DNA of 64,000 nt from Mucilaginibacter empetricola (GTDB lineage Bacteria > Bacteroidota > Bacteroidia > Sphingobacteriales > Sphingobacteriaceae). The notes beneath the pieces are model-generated. The model saw nothing but the letters and a program-made list of their open reading frames with translations, had not been told where the DNA came from and did not search any database. Location: positions 186,001-250,000 of the forward strand of contig NZ_JANUBZ010000007.1 in NCBI RefSeq assembly GCF_024808665.1. The letters run 5' to 3'. This document shows, piece by piece, positions 7,169 to 15,312 of the stretch; the first letter of the stretch is position 1; each line of letters opens with the position of its first letter. Both the position numbers and the translations under genes were made by a program.

Positions 7169-8589
7169 GCTTCTTCCGTATTTTGTTTTTTTACAATTTG
7201 TGCCATCAGTTCGGCTTCAACTACAATTTTATCGCCAACCATGCCTATGCCCTTCATTTGCGCTATCCCGCGTCTTATTGGCGCTATCAGGCTGCAATGA
7301 AAAATAAGCGTGTCGCCCGGCACAACTGGTGCTTTAAACCGCGCATTTTCTATTTTCAAGAACAAGGTAATATAATTTTCAGGATCGGGCACCGTATTTA
7401 GTACCAGTATACCACCTGTTTGGGCCATCGCCTCAATTTGCAATACACCCGGAAATAATGGCATACCCGGAAAATGTCCTTTAAATAACTCCTCGTTCAT
7501 GGTTACATTTTTCAGGCCCACCACATGGTTTTTGGTTAACTCCAAAACCTTATCAACCAATAAAAATGGCTGGCGGTGCGGCAAAATGTTCATGATCTGA
7601 ACGGTATCATATACCGGTTTAGCATTGGGGTCGTAAATTTTTATGTGTTTACGGCTTCTTTCCTTTTTTATAAGGGCTTTTATTTTTTTAGCAAATGCAA
7701 CATTTGCAGCATGGCCGGGTCTTGCAGCCATAATATGGCCGCGTAACGGAACACCTACCAGCGCCAAATCACCAATCATATCCAGCAGCTTGTGGCGTGC
7801 AGGTTCATTTTGATGACGCAGTTCAATATTATTTAAAATACCCTGTGGGGCTACTTTAATATCCTTGCGGTTAAATATTTTGGCCAAATGCTGTAACTCT
7901 TCTTCATCAACATCCTTATCAACCACCACAATAGCGTTATTTAAGTCACCACCTTTTATCAGGTCGTGTTTTAGCAGCATTTCCAGCTCGTGCAAAAAGC
8001 AAAAAGTACGGCAGGATGCTATCTCCTTAATAAACTCCGATATAGTGGAGATACTTGCATGCTGGCTACCCAACACCTGCGAGTTATAGTCAACCATACA
8101 GGTAAAGCGGTAATCATCCAGCGGCATGGCAACCATTTCAACCTTACGGTCGGGCTCTGAGTAATGGATGTTATAAGGGATGTGATAATATTCGCGATCA
8201 GCTTCCTGTTCAACAAATCCCATTTCTTTAATGGCCTCCACAAACAGAATTGAACTGCCGTCCATAATCGGCGTTTCAGGTCCATCCAGATCAATCATAA
8301 TATTGTCCAACTCCAAGCCTACCAAAGCAGCAAGCACGTGCTCAATGGTACTTACGCTGGCGCCATTTTGCGTAATAGTTGTACCGCGCGAAGTATCAGT
8401 AACATTGTCAACATCGGCATCAATTACAGGCTCACCTGCAATATCAACCCGTCTGAATTTATATCCGTGATTTTCAGGAGCCGGATTAAAAGTCATGGTT
8501 ACACGTTCGCCTGTGTGCAAACCCGTACCCGACACTGAAACCGGTCCCTTTATTGTTTTTTGTTTTACATTCATTGTAGCGTAATCCAT
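7165..8589 (-). CDS. lpxC/fabZ: Bifunctional LpxC deacetylase / FabZ dehydratase fusion
   Basis: The N-terminal 300 or so residues are LpxC, the zinc deacetylase that commits UDP-acyl-GlcNAc to lipid A. It begins KGPVSVSGTGLHTGERV, and the later motif HKLLDMIGDLALVG carries zinc and catalytic residues. From about residue 325 the protein is FabZ, the 3-hydroxyacyl-ACP dehydratase: ILPHRQPFLLVDKV, then GHFPGMPLFPGVLQIEAMAQ with the catalytic His and Glu. The 474-residue length equals the sum of the two enzymes. The fusion is a known Bacteroidota trait and couples lipid A flux to fatty acid elongation. The start may be the ATG at 8589 or the one five codons later. Confidence 0.96.
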   Translation of the reverse strand: MDYATMNVKQKTIKGPVSVSGTGLHTGERVTMTFNPAPENHGYKFRRVDIAGEPVIDADVDNVTDTSRGTTITQNGASVSTIEHVLAALVGLELDNIMIDLDGPETPIMDGSSILFVEAIKEMGFVEQEADREYYHIPYNIHYSEPDRKVEMVAMPLDDYRFTCMVDYNSQVLGSQHASISTISEFIKEIASCRTFCFLHELEMLLKHDLIKGGDLNNAIVVVDKDVDEEELQHLAKIFNRKDIKVAPQGILNNIELRHQNEPARHKLLDMIGDLALVGVPLRGHIMAARPGHAANVAFAKKIKALIKKERSRKHIKIYDPNAKPVYDTVQIMNILPHRQPFLLVDKVLELTKNHVVGLKNVTMNEELFKGHFPGMPLFPGVLQIEAMAQTGGILVLNTVPDPENYITLFLKIENARFKAPVVPGDTLIFHCSLIAPIRRGIAQMKGIGMVGDKIVVEAELMAQIVKKQNTEEA

Positions 8590-8665
8590 TTTTTCACCAG
8601 TACATTTTACATTAGTTTATCATTGGCATACACCAATAAAACTGATGATCCAATGCACTAATGGC

Positions 8666-9700
8666 CTACTTTCGTAATTCGGCAATTATTTTTTCAAGTT
8701 CGTTTATTTTCTTCTCCAATTCGGGCAGCCGGTTAACAACCACCTGCGATCGCAAGTTATCCGTATAAGATACCGCCGGCGATCCTGCCCACTTCTTACC
8801 CTCAGCCAATAGCGAACGGCTTATGCCCGACTGGGCCTGTACCTGCGTACCTTTCGCTATAGTAATATGCCCTACTATACCTACCTGGCCGCCAATAATA
8901 CAGTTTTCGCCAACCTTAGTACTGCCTGATATACCCGTTTGAGCCGCAACTACTGTGTTTGAACTGATCTCAACATTGTGCGCTATTTGTATCAGGTTAT
9001 CAAGCTTTACGCCTTTGCGTATAATGGTCGATCCCATGGTTGCCCTATCTACCGTTGTATTGGCGCCAATCTCCACATTATCCTCAATAATCACATTACC
9101 AATCTGGCTTATTTTGCTGTAGGTGCCGTCAGGTAAAGGGGCAAAACCAAAACCATCGCCACCTATTACCGTTCCAGAGTGGATAATTACGTTGCTGCCT
9201 ATCTTGCAATCAAAATAAACTTTAACACCGGGGTACAACGTAACATTATCGCCAATGGTTACATCATCGGCAATATAGGTTTGCGGGTAAATTTTACAAT
9301 TATTACCCAAAACTACATTGGCGCCTATGTAAGCAAATGCACCTACATAAGCCTTGTCGCCAATTTTAGCCGAAGCGTGGATAAAACTGGGCTGTTCAAT
9401 GCCTGTTTTATTTAACTTAAGGGTGTTATACTTTTCCAGCAGAATAGTAATGGCGCTATAGGCATTATCAACCCGCAGCAGCGTGCTTTTTACCGGCTCG
9501 GTCAATACCTGGTCTTTATTAATAATAATAACCGAGGCTTCTGTTGTGTATAAATATTGTTCGTATTTGGGATTAGCCAAAAAAGATAAGCTTCCAGGCC
9601 TGGCTTCTTCTATTTTAGCCAGTTGATTTACTGACACTTCAGGGTCACCTTCTATGGTTCCGTTAAGCATCAAACCTAATTCGTGCGCAGTAAATTGCAT
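8666..9700 (-). CDS. lpxD: UDP-3-O-acylglucosamine N-acyltransferase
   Basis: LpxD adds the N-linked 3-hydroxyacyl chain in the third step of lipid A synthesis. This 344-residue protein has the family's N-terminal uridine-binding domain (start MQFTAHELGLMLNG; segment LSFLANPKYEQYLYTTEASV), then a long left-handed beta helix of hexapeptide repeats with HSGTVIGGDGFGFAP and LIQIAHNVEI, the latter containing the catalytic His. It ends in a short coiled-coil tail. It is the first gene of the lpx operon; a good promoter lies four bases upstream of the start codon. A 76-base gap with an imperfect palindrome separates it from lpxC/fabZ. Confidence 0.96.
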   Translation of the reverse strand: MQFTAHELGLMLNGTIEGDPEVSVNQLAKIEEARPGSLSFLANPKYEQYLYTTEASVIIINKDQVLTEPVKSTLLRVDNAYSAITILLEKYNTLKLNKTGIEQPSFIHASAKIGDKAYVGAFAYIGANVVLGNNCKIYPQTYIADDVTIGDNVTLYPGVKVYFDCKIGSNVIIHSGTVIGGDGFGFAPLPDGTYSKISQIGNVIIEDNVEIGANTTVDRATMGSTIIRKGVKLDNLIQIAHNVEISSNTVVAAQTGISGSTKVGENCIIGGQVGIVGHITIAKGTQVQAQSGISRSLLAEGKKWAGSPAVSYTDNLRSQVVVNRLPELEKKINELEKIIAELRK

Positions 9701-9704
9701 CGGG

Positions 9705-9735
9705 CAAATTTAAATGTTAAAATTAAAGCAGCAAA
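9705..9735 (-). promoter_or_regulatory. Promoter of the lpx operon (near-leaderless)
   Basis: On the minus strand TTTG (9735-9732) is followed by exactly 19 bases and then TAAATTTG (9712-9705), the best match in the window to the Bacteroidota promoter TTTG-N19-TAnnTTTG. The ATG of lpxD begins five bases after the box, so the transcript would start close to the start codon and have little or no 5' leader. Confidence 0.6.
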
Positions 9736-9743
9736 ATTATTAA

Positions 9744-9838
9744 TTGGGTTTGGAGATTAGTTAATTAGAGGTTAGAGATTGTGGTGAATAGCTACAAACT
9801 AACCTCCAAACGCTAATCTCTAATCACCAACCTCTTAT
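9744..9838. repeat. Inverted word-like low-complexity repeat
   Basis: The left part reads gagattagttaattagaggt and similar words. The right part is its approximate reverse complement (aacctccaaacgctaatctc and so on), so the region can fold back on itself. The right part supplies the final codons and stop (TAG, 9815-9813) of the HD-domain gene. Confidence 0.6.
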
Positions 9839-11048
9839 CAAAGCACAGTATATATTTCTTTACGGTTTTAGCCAGCGCTCCGAGGTTTGAATTGTCGCTG
9901 GCTTCGGTTATATCTTTTACGGCACCATTCTTCATTAAAATACCAATATTGCCGTCGCCCGGTTTATAAGCTTTGTTCCGGATAGTATCGTCAAATACAA
10001 AGTATGATGCTTCGTGCTCGGTAATACCATATTTATCCATTGCCTTTGCAGTTAAATCGGCAATAAAGTTTTCATCAGGTGCTTCGCTGGTTATATCAAC
10101 CTTATAAAGGTTGCGTTGCACCAGGTCGCGGCAAAGTTTGCTTAAAACAAAATCATCATGGTTTGCCCAAACTTTCACGGCAGCCATAATATCGGTATCA
10201 TCCAAACTGGCAAAAGCTTCCAGGTGATGATCTTCATTCATAAAAGCATCCCGGCTGATTGGCTTTTTTAAAAAATGACTTAAAGCAGGCGTAGTAAAAA
10301 CTGGCTCCCCAGCCAGGGCAAGCTCCCGGCTGCGTTTCAAAATTTTAACCAGCATCTGCTCTCCGGCTATAACCGTTTTGTGCAGATATACCTGCCAGTA
10401 CATTAACCGCCGCGCTATTAAAAATTTCTCTACAGAATAAATGCCTTTTTCCTCTACTACAATATGACCATCCTTTATATTCAGCATTTTTATAATACGG
10501 TCAGAACTAATTACCCCTTCTGATACGCCGGTGAAAAAGCTATCGCGGTTCAGGTAATCCATCCGGTCCATATCCAACTGGCTGGATACCAGCTGATGCA
10601 AAAACTCCCGTTTATAAGTCCCGTTAAAAATATCAATAGCCATAGTTAACCGGCCGCCAAATTGCTCATTAAGCCGTCCCATCAGCATAGTAGAAATATC
10701 CTCGTGCGAAATACCTTCAACTATCGTTTCCTCCAGCGCGTGCGAAAATGGGCCATGCCCAACATCGTGCAATAATATGGCAACAATAACCGCTTCTTCC
10801 TCTTTGCTGCTTATCTGGTGGCCTTTATTCCGCAGGGTTTCAATAGCCATGCCCATTAAATACATAGCACCCAGCGCATGGTGAAAACGGGTATGCAAGG
10901 CCCCTGGATACACCAAATGAGTCATCCCCAGCTGCTTAATATACCTCAAACGCTGAAAGTATCGATGTTCAATAAGGTCAAATACCAGCTCTGTGGGGAT
11001 GCTGATAAAACCGTAAACCGGGTCGTTTATTATTTTCTTTTTATTCAA
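9813..11048 (-). CDS. HD-domain phosphohydrolase (COG1078, dNTPase-like)
   Basis: A 411-residue HD superfamily metalloenzyme related to deoxyguanosine triphosphohydrolases. The metal site is complete: HTRFHHALG (His52, His56), then ILLHDVGHGPFSHALE with His94-Asp95, and the later LDMDRMDYLNRDSF with the fourth acidic ligand. Members of this group bind or hydrolyse nucleotides, sometimes dNTPs. It is cytoplasmic. It lies upstream of lpxD on the same strand and divergent from porX, a neighbourhood I recall as common in Bacteroidota. The last eight residues (DKRLVIRD) are encoded inside a word-like repeat, so the C-terminus may have been extended by that DNA. Confidence 0.88.
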   Translation of the reverse strand: MNKKKIINDPVYGFISIPTELVFDLIEHRYFQRLRYIKQLGMTHLVYPGALHTRFHHALGAMYLMGMAIETLRNKGHQISSKEEEAVIVAILLHDVGHGPFSHALEETIVEGISHEDISTMLMGRLNEQFGGRLTMAIDIFNGTYKREFLHQLVSSQLDMDRMDYLNRDSFFTGVSEGVISSDRIIKMLNIKDGHIVVEEKGIYSVEKFLIARRLMYWQVYLHKTVIAGEQMLVKILKRSRELALAGEPVFTTPALSHFLKKPISRDAFMNEDHHLEAFASLDDTDIMAAVKVWANHDDFVLSKLCRDLVQRNLYKVDITSEAPDENFIADLTAKAMDKYGITEHEASYFVFDDTIRNKAYKPGDGNIGILMKNGAVKDITEASDNSNLGALAKTVKKYILCFDKRLVIRD

Positions 11049-11166
11049 TGGCGATATAATCTGTACAAAAATGTTAAATAAAGGTAAAACACATGTAGTA
11101 TATTTGTTAATTTATGTTAATCACTTTATTAATCAACAACAAAACCCGTGCTTTGGGGTTTATATC

Positions 11167-11295
11167 ATTGTCTGAATCAGAATTTACAGAATTTTAAAAT
11201 TATCAAAATACTTTTCTGTCTGTAGTTAATTACCTCTGTCGTTATAGTAATCAATTCTGTAAATTCGCTAATTCTGCAAATTCTGATCCAGACAA
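11167..11295. repeat. Imperfect inverted repeat upstream of porX
   Basis: The left arm (11167-11193) carries tctgaatcagaatttacaga. The right side holds a partial copy (11253-11266) and a nearly complete inverted copy (11270-11295) with two mismatches. The right arm ends about 22 bases before the porX ATG. It may act as a regulatory hairpin in the leader or be a dispersed intergenic repeat. Confidence 0.65.
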
Positions 11296-11317
11296 ATACA
11301 CTAATAAAAAACGTACC

Positions 11318-12871
11318 ATGCAAGATACAACCATATTGTGGGCTGATGATGAAATTGACCTTTTAAAACCACATATACTTTTTTTAACCGAAAAAGGCTA
11401 TAAACTAACTACCGTAACCAACGGCAACGATGCTGTTGATGCTTTTAAAAACAATCACTTTGATCTGGTTTTTTTGGACGAGAACATGCCGGGACTGACC
11501 GGACTGGAAACGCTATCGCAAATAAAGAATATTAATAACGATGTTCCTATTGTTTTGATTACCAAAAACGAAGAGGAATATTTAATGGAAGATGCCATCG
11601 GCTCAAAAATTGATGATTACCTTATTAAGCCGGTAAATCCCAAACAGATACAGCTTACCATTAAAAAGCTCACCGAAAACAAACGCCTGGTTACCGAAAA
11701 AACAACCATGGCCTACCAGCAGGACTTCCGTAACCTCGGTATGACCCTGAACGATTACCTGAGTTTTAATGAGTGGGTTGATGTTTATAAAAAACTGACT
11801 TATTGGGAACTGGAATTGGAACAACTGGAAGATGCCGGCATGCACGAGATTTTAACGCTGCAAAAAGCCGAAGCCAACACCCAGTTCTGCAAATTTGTTG
11901 AACGTAATTACGTCGACTGGATAAAAAACCCGGAAACCGGTCCAACTATTTCACCGCAACTATTTAAGAAGAAGGTTTTCCCGAAATTGGATGGCAAGGG
12001 GCCCGTATTTTTCATTTTGATTGATAATTTAAGATATGATCAGTTTCGCATCATCAACCCTATTTTAACCGAATATTTCAGGTTGGAAGAAGAGGATACT
12101 TATTATAGTATTTTACCTACTGCTACCCAATATGCGCGTAATGCTATATTCTCGGGCCTGATGCCGCTGGATATGGAGAAACGCTATCCGCAGATGTGGC
12201 AAAATGACGAAGATGAGGGTGGCAAAAATCTGTATGAAAGCGAATTTTTGACCGACCAGATAAAGCGTGTATTACGCCGTGACATTAAACATTCATACCA
12301 CAAAATATTGAATATTGATGAGGGTCGTGCATTAAATGACTCGGTAAGCAATCTGATGAACAACGACTTAAATGTTGTGGTTTACAACTTTGTTGATATG
12401 CTTTCACATGCCCGTACAGACATGCAGATGATTCGCGAGCTGGCCAGCGATGATGCAGCATACCGTTCGCTAACCTTATCATGGTTTGAGCACTCGCCAT
12501 TGTTTGATCTACTTAAATACCTGGCACAAAAACAGGTACGGGTAGTTTTAACTACCGACCATGGCACCATCCGCGTTAAAAACCCAAGCAAAATTGTGGG
12601 CGATAGAAACACCAATACCAACCTGCGTTACAAACAAGGTAAAAATTTGAACTTTAATGCAAAAGAGGTATTCCACATCCGCAATCCGCACGATGCCATG
12701 CTGCCTAAACTGCACGTAAGCTCAAGCTTTGTTTTTGCCAAGGAAGACAGCTACTTTGTTTACCCCAACAATTACAACCATTTTGTGAATTTTTATAACG
12801 AAACCTTCCAGCACGGAGGTATCTCGTTAGAAGAAATGCTGATCCCGATTGCAGTTTACGGGCCTAAGTAA
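11318..12871 (+). CDS. porX: T9SS regulator PorX: response regulator with PglZ domain
   Basis: The N-terminal receiver domain (1-125) has Asp9-Asp10-type acidic residues (WADDEID), the phospho-acceptor Asp54 in VFLDENMPG and the Lys of DDYLIKPV. A helical linker leads to a PglZ-type alkaline phosphatase-superfamily domain from about residue 220: FFILIDNLRYDQF, TATQYARNAIFSG around the catalytic Thr, and VVLTTDHGTIRV with metal ligands. PorX is known in Bacteroidota as a zinc phosphodiesterase response regulator controlling type IX secretion genes. The 517-residue length fits. It is divergent from the HD gene. The T9SS-type adhesin at 49.6 kb is a plausible downstream client. Confidence 0.94.
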   Translation: MQDTTILWADDEIDLLKPHILFLTEKGYKLTTVTNGNDAVDAFKNNHFDLVFLDENMPGLTGLETLSQIKNINNDVPIVLITKNEEEYLMEDAIGSKIDDYLIKPVNPKQIQLTIKKLTENKRLVTEKTTMAYQQDFRNLGMTLNDYLSFNEWVDVYKKLTYWELELEQLEDAGMHEILTLQKAEANTQFCKFVERNYVDWIKNPETGPTISPQLFKKKVFPKLDGKGPVFFILIDNLRYDQFRIINPILTEYFRLEEEDTYYSILPTATQYARNAIFSGLMPLDMEKRYPQMWQNDEDEGGKNLYESEFLTDQIKRVLRRDIKHSYHKILNIDEGRALNDSVSNLMNNDLNVVVYNFVDMLSHARTDMQMIRELASDDAAYRSLTLSWFEHSPLFDLLKYLAQKQVRVVLTTDHGTIRVKNPSKIVGDRNTNTNLRYKQGKNLNFNAKEVFHIRNPHDAMLPKLHVSSSFVFAKEDSYFVYPNNYNHFVNFYNETFQHGGISLEEMLIPIAVYGPK

Positions 12872-12899
12872 TATTTAATTATTTTGCTTAAATTTGGGT

Positions 12900-13064
12900 A
12901 TGGTTTTGCTTTTAAAAAGCAGTAGAGACATCAAGAAGGTGAAAGACCTGTTAGCAGAAAAACAAAGCAAAAAAAAATTTGATGCTAAGAAATTCTGTGG
13001 TGTATTAAAAGTTAATGAAGATGCATTAACTATACAACAGCGCCTTAGAGATGAATGGGACTGA
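12900..13064 (+). CDS. Small antitoxin of a VapC/PIN module
   Basis: This 54-residue protein starts with MVLLLKSSRDIKKVKDLLAE and ends FCGVLKVNEDALTIQQRLRDEWD. The C-terminal region, with its DAKKF..GVLK and Q.LRDEW pattern, resembles small antitoxins that precede VapC-type PIN toxins in Bacteroidota. It overlaps the start of the toxin gene by 14 bases in another frame, the normal coupling for these pairs. The frame is intact even though the toxin is broken. It begins 28 bases after the porX stop, so it may be read from the porX promoter. Family naming is uncertain. Confidence 0.68.
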   Translation: MVLLLKSSRDIKKVKDLLAEKQSKKKFDAKKFCGVLKVNEDALTIQQRLRDEWD

Positions 13065-13426
13065 TATTTTTATTGACACAAACATTTGCATCTACCTTTT
13101 AAATGGCGATGTGGTGTTAGCAGAGCTGCTACAAGATCAAAATATTTACATTTCCATAATAACTGAGATGGAGCTTTGTGCTTATCATGATGATAATCCC
13201 ACTGTCTCTCCAAATTTTAAATAGTTTTTTAGAATCGGTTTCAGTAATTAATATTGACGAAAAGGTTAAAATTAACGCAATCAGAATAAGAAAGAATGCC
13301 AAGCTAAAATTACCAGACAGTATTATTGCTGCATCAGCTTTAGCTTAAAAATTACCTCTCATAAGTGCTGATAAAGGCCTCAAAAAGATAGATAATATCG
13401 ATTTAGTGTTATATCAAAAAGATTGA
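13051..13426 (+). pseudogene. VapC-type PIN toxin, inactivated by a frameshift and a stop
   Basis: The frame from ATG 13051 encodes MNGTDIFIDTNICIYLLNGD, a PIN start with its catalytic Asp, then IYISIITEMELCAYHDDN. At the C-run 13198-13200 there is one base too many; without it the reading continues PLSLQILNSFLESVSVINID and KLPDSIIAASALA, the second PIN motif. A TAA (13346-13348) interrupts the protein there, and the frame resumes with KLPLISADKGLKKIDNIDLV to a stop at 13426. Ignoring both lesions, the length (about 124 residues) is normal for VapC. VapC toxins cleave tRNA or rRNA; this copy should be inactive, leaving an orphan antitoxin. Confidence 0.9.
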
Positions 13427-13519
13427 TTTCGGAAAAACGACTATTTATATTTCTGGATAAATATTTTTTAAATTTGAGCATTCGTACCTCGCAATGACGT
13501 GATGGTTAACGAGATTTAG

Positions 13520-13597
13520 ACTTACGAAGTTTTAAAACGGCGAAGCCCTCAATGAGGCCATTGAGAAAACAATATCACCGAATTAAACTTCGTAAGT
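13520..13597 (-). repeat. Hairpin repeat, long form (copy B)
   Basis: This 78-bp element has near-perfect 13-bp inverted ends (acttacgaagttt and aaacttcgtaagt). In the minus orientation its interior matches copy A at 1502-1578, sharing tttaattcggtg and ctcattgagggct, and holds an inner palindrome ctcaatg/cattgag. It lies 18 bases before tsaE and after the decayed toxin. Confidence 0.78.
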
Positions 13598-13615
13598 CTT
13601 TTAATTTTTACTACT

Positions 13616-14032
13616 ATGCTTCTAAACGCAACATCCACTGCTCAACTCCCTTCCGCCGCGGCCGAGATCGTATCATTTTCGGCAAACGAGCGCATTTTTC
13701 TTTTTTATGGCGATATGGGTGCCGGTAAAACTACCCTCATAAAAACTTTATGCGAATGTTTGGGAACCACCGAAACGGTAACAAGTCCTACATTCTCTAT
13801 TGTGAACGAATATATCGGCGCAAAAAACAGGATCTTCCACTTTGATTTCTATCGCCTAAAAAATGAATCGGAAGCTTTGGATATGGGTTACGAGGAGTAC
13901 TTTTATTCGGATGCTTACTGCTTTATTGAGTGGCCCGAAAAAATACCCAACCTGCTGCCAGATCACTACGTAAAAATTCAAATCTCGGTTACCGGCAGCA
14001 GCTCACGCCAGATTTTAGTTGAAAAGATTTAA
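13616..14032 (+). CDS. tsaE: tRNA threonylcarbamoyladenosine biosynthesis ATPase TsaE
   Basis: TsaE is the small P-loop ATPase that works with TsaB, TsaC and TsaD to place the t6A modification at A37 of ANN-decoding tRNAs. The 138-residue protein has Walker A GDMGAGKTTL (residues 32-41), the segment TSPTFSIVNEY with the conserved switch region, and FHFDFYRLKN followed by FIEWPEKI, all hallmarks of the family. Length is typical. It starts just after a hairpin repeat and is followed 52 bases later by alanine dehydrogenase on the same strand. Confidence 0.95.
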   Translation: MLLNATSTAQLPSAAAEIVSFSANERIFLFYGDMGAGKTTLIKTLCECLGTTETVTSPTFSIVNEYIGAKNRIFHFDFYRLKNESEALDMGYEEYFYSDAYCFIEWPEKIPNLLPDHYVKIQISVTGSSSRQILVEKI

Positions 14033-14084
14033 TTTCAAGATAACCCGTTTTTTGCTATCTTCATCATCCAGAAATTAATACACA

Positions 14085-15311
14085 ATGAGCTCAGGGAAAT
14101 ACAGTGGATTTTCGGATATAGCCAAACAAGCCTTAATGCAACCCCAGGAATCCATGCTGGAGGTTAAGAACAAAAAAGACAAACTTTATATTGGTATTCC
14201 AAAAGAAATATCCTTCCAGGAGAACCGGGTGCCGTTAACTCCCCTATCCGTTGCCTTATTAATCAATAACGGGCACGATATAATGCTGGAAACTAACGCC
14301 GGCCAGGCAGCCAACTTTAAAGACAAAGATTACAGTGAGCAAGGGGCACAAATTGTTTACGATACCAAAAAGGTTTACGAAGCAGATATCATCATCAAAA
14401 TTGCACCGCCAACCATGGCCGAAATCGAGCTGATGAAACCCGGTCAGATCCTTATATCGGCCCTACAGGTATCAACCTTAAAGGCCGAATGCTTACATGC
14501 CCTACTCAATAAAAAAATAACAGCGCTTTGTTTTGAACACCTGCGCGATGAAGGTGGATCATTAGCCGTTGTACGTGCCATGAGCGAAATTGTAGGCGCA
14601 ACCTCTATACTTATAGCCGGTGAATACCTGAGTAATATATTCGATGGCAAAGGCCTTATGCTGGGCGGCATTACCGGCGTACCTCCTACCGAAATTGTAA
14701 TATTGGGCGCCGGTACCGTTGGCGAATATGCCGCCCGTACCGCTATCTCTTTAGGGGCCGAGGTAAAGGTGTTTGACCCATCTATTTATAAACTGCGAAG
14801 GTTGCAAAATAACATCGGCGCCAGGGTATTTACATCTGTTGTGCAGCCCATTGTCTTAGAAAAAGCCATTACCACCTGCGATGTTGCCATCGGCGCCATG
14901 CGTGCTGAAGATGGCCGTAGTCCGTGTATTGTATCTGAAGCTACAGTAAGCCGCATGAAACCTAACTCTGTAATTATTGACGTAAGTATTGACCAGGGAG
15001 GCTGTTTTGAAACATCCGAGATCACTAATCATACGCACCCTGTTTTCCGCAAGTATGATGTAATTCATTATTGCGTACCCAATATTGCTTCGCGCGTGGC
15101 ACGCACCGCTACCTACGCCTTAACTAATATTTTCACGCCCATATTGTTAGATATCGGCGAGCACGGCGGCCTTAAAAATGTAATATGGCAAAAGGCCGGC
15201 CTGCGCGATGCTGTTTATATTTATCATGGTCATTTAACCAATAAACACATGGGCGATAGGTTTTCTATTCCTTGTAAGGATCTTGATCTGCTAATTGTTT
15301 CTCATCGCTAA
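14085..15311 (+). CDS. ald: Alanine dehydrogenase
   Basis: NAD-dependent enzyme that interconverts L-alanine and pyruvate plus ammonia. The 408-residue protein carries an N-terminal substrate domain starting at about residue 33 (YIGIPKEISFQENRVPLTP), the catalytic region CFEHLRDEGG, and a Rossmann NAD-binding segment VILGAGTVGEYAARTA with a downstream SIDQGGCFETS. An extra N-terminal extension of about 30 residues precedes the usual start; this longer form is seen in Bacteroidota. The following VanX-like dipeptidase gene starts one base after its stop codon, so the two are probably co-translated. Confidence 0.92.
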   Translation: MSSGKYSGFSDIAKQALMQPQESMLEVKNKKDKLYIGIPKEISFQENRVPLTPLSVALLINNGHDIMLETNAGQAANFKDKDYSEQGAQIVYDTKKVYEADIIIKIAPPTMAEIELMKPGQILISALQVSTLKAECLHALLNKKITALCFEHLRDEGGSLAVVRAMSEIVGATSILIAGEYLSNIFDGKGLMLGGITGVPPTEIVILGAGTVGEYAARTAISLGAEVKVFDPSIYKLRRLQNNIGARVFTSVVQPIVLEKAITTCDVAIGAMRAEDGRSPCIVSEATVSRMKPNSVIIDVSIDQGGCFETSEITNHTHPVFRKYDVIHYCVPNIASRVARTATYALTNIFTPILLDIGEHGGLKNVIWQKAGLRDAVYIYHGHLTNKHMGDRFSIPCKDLDLLIVSHR

Positions 15312-15312
15312 T

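Noticed and set aside
7165..8589. lpxC/fabZ fusion as a novel finding
   Set aside because: The fusion is a well-known feature of Bacteroidota.
13051..13197. The short intact frame at the start of the second PIN gene as a real small protein
   Set aside because: It contains only the first PIN motif and ends in a frame lacking homology; the rest of the toxin follows in another frame.
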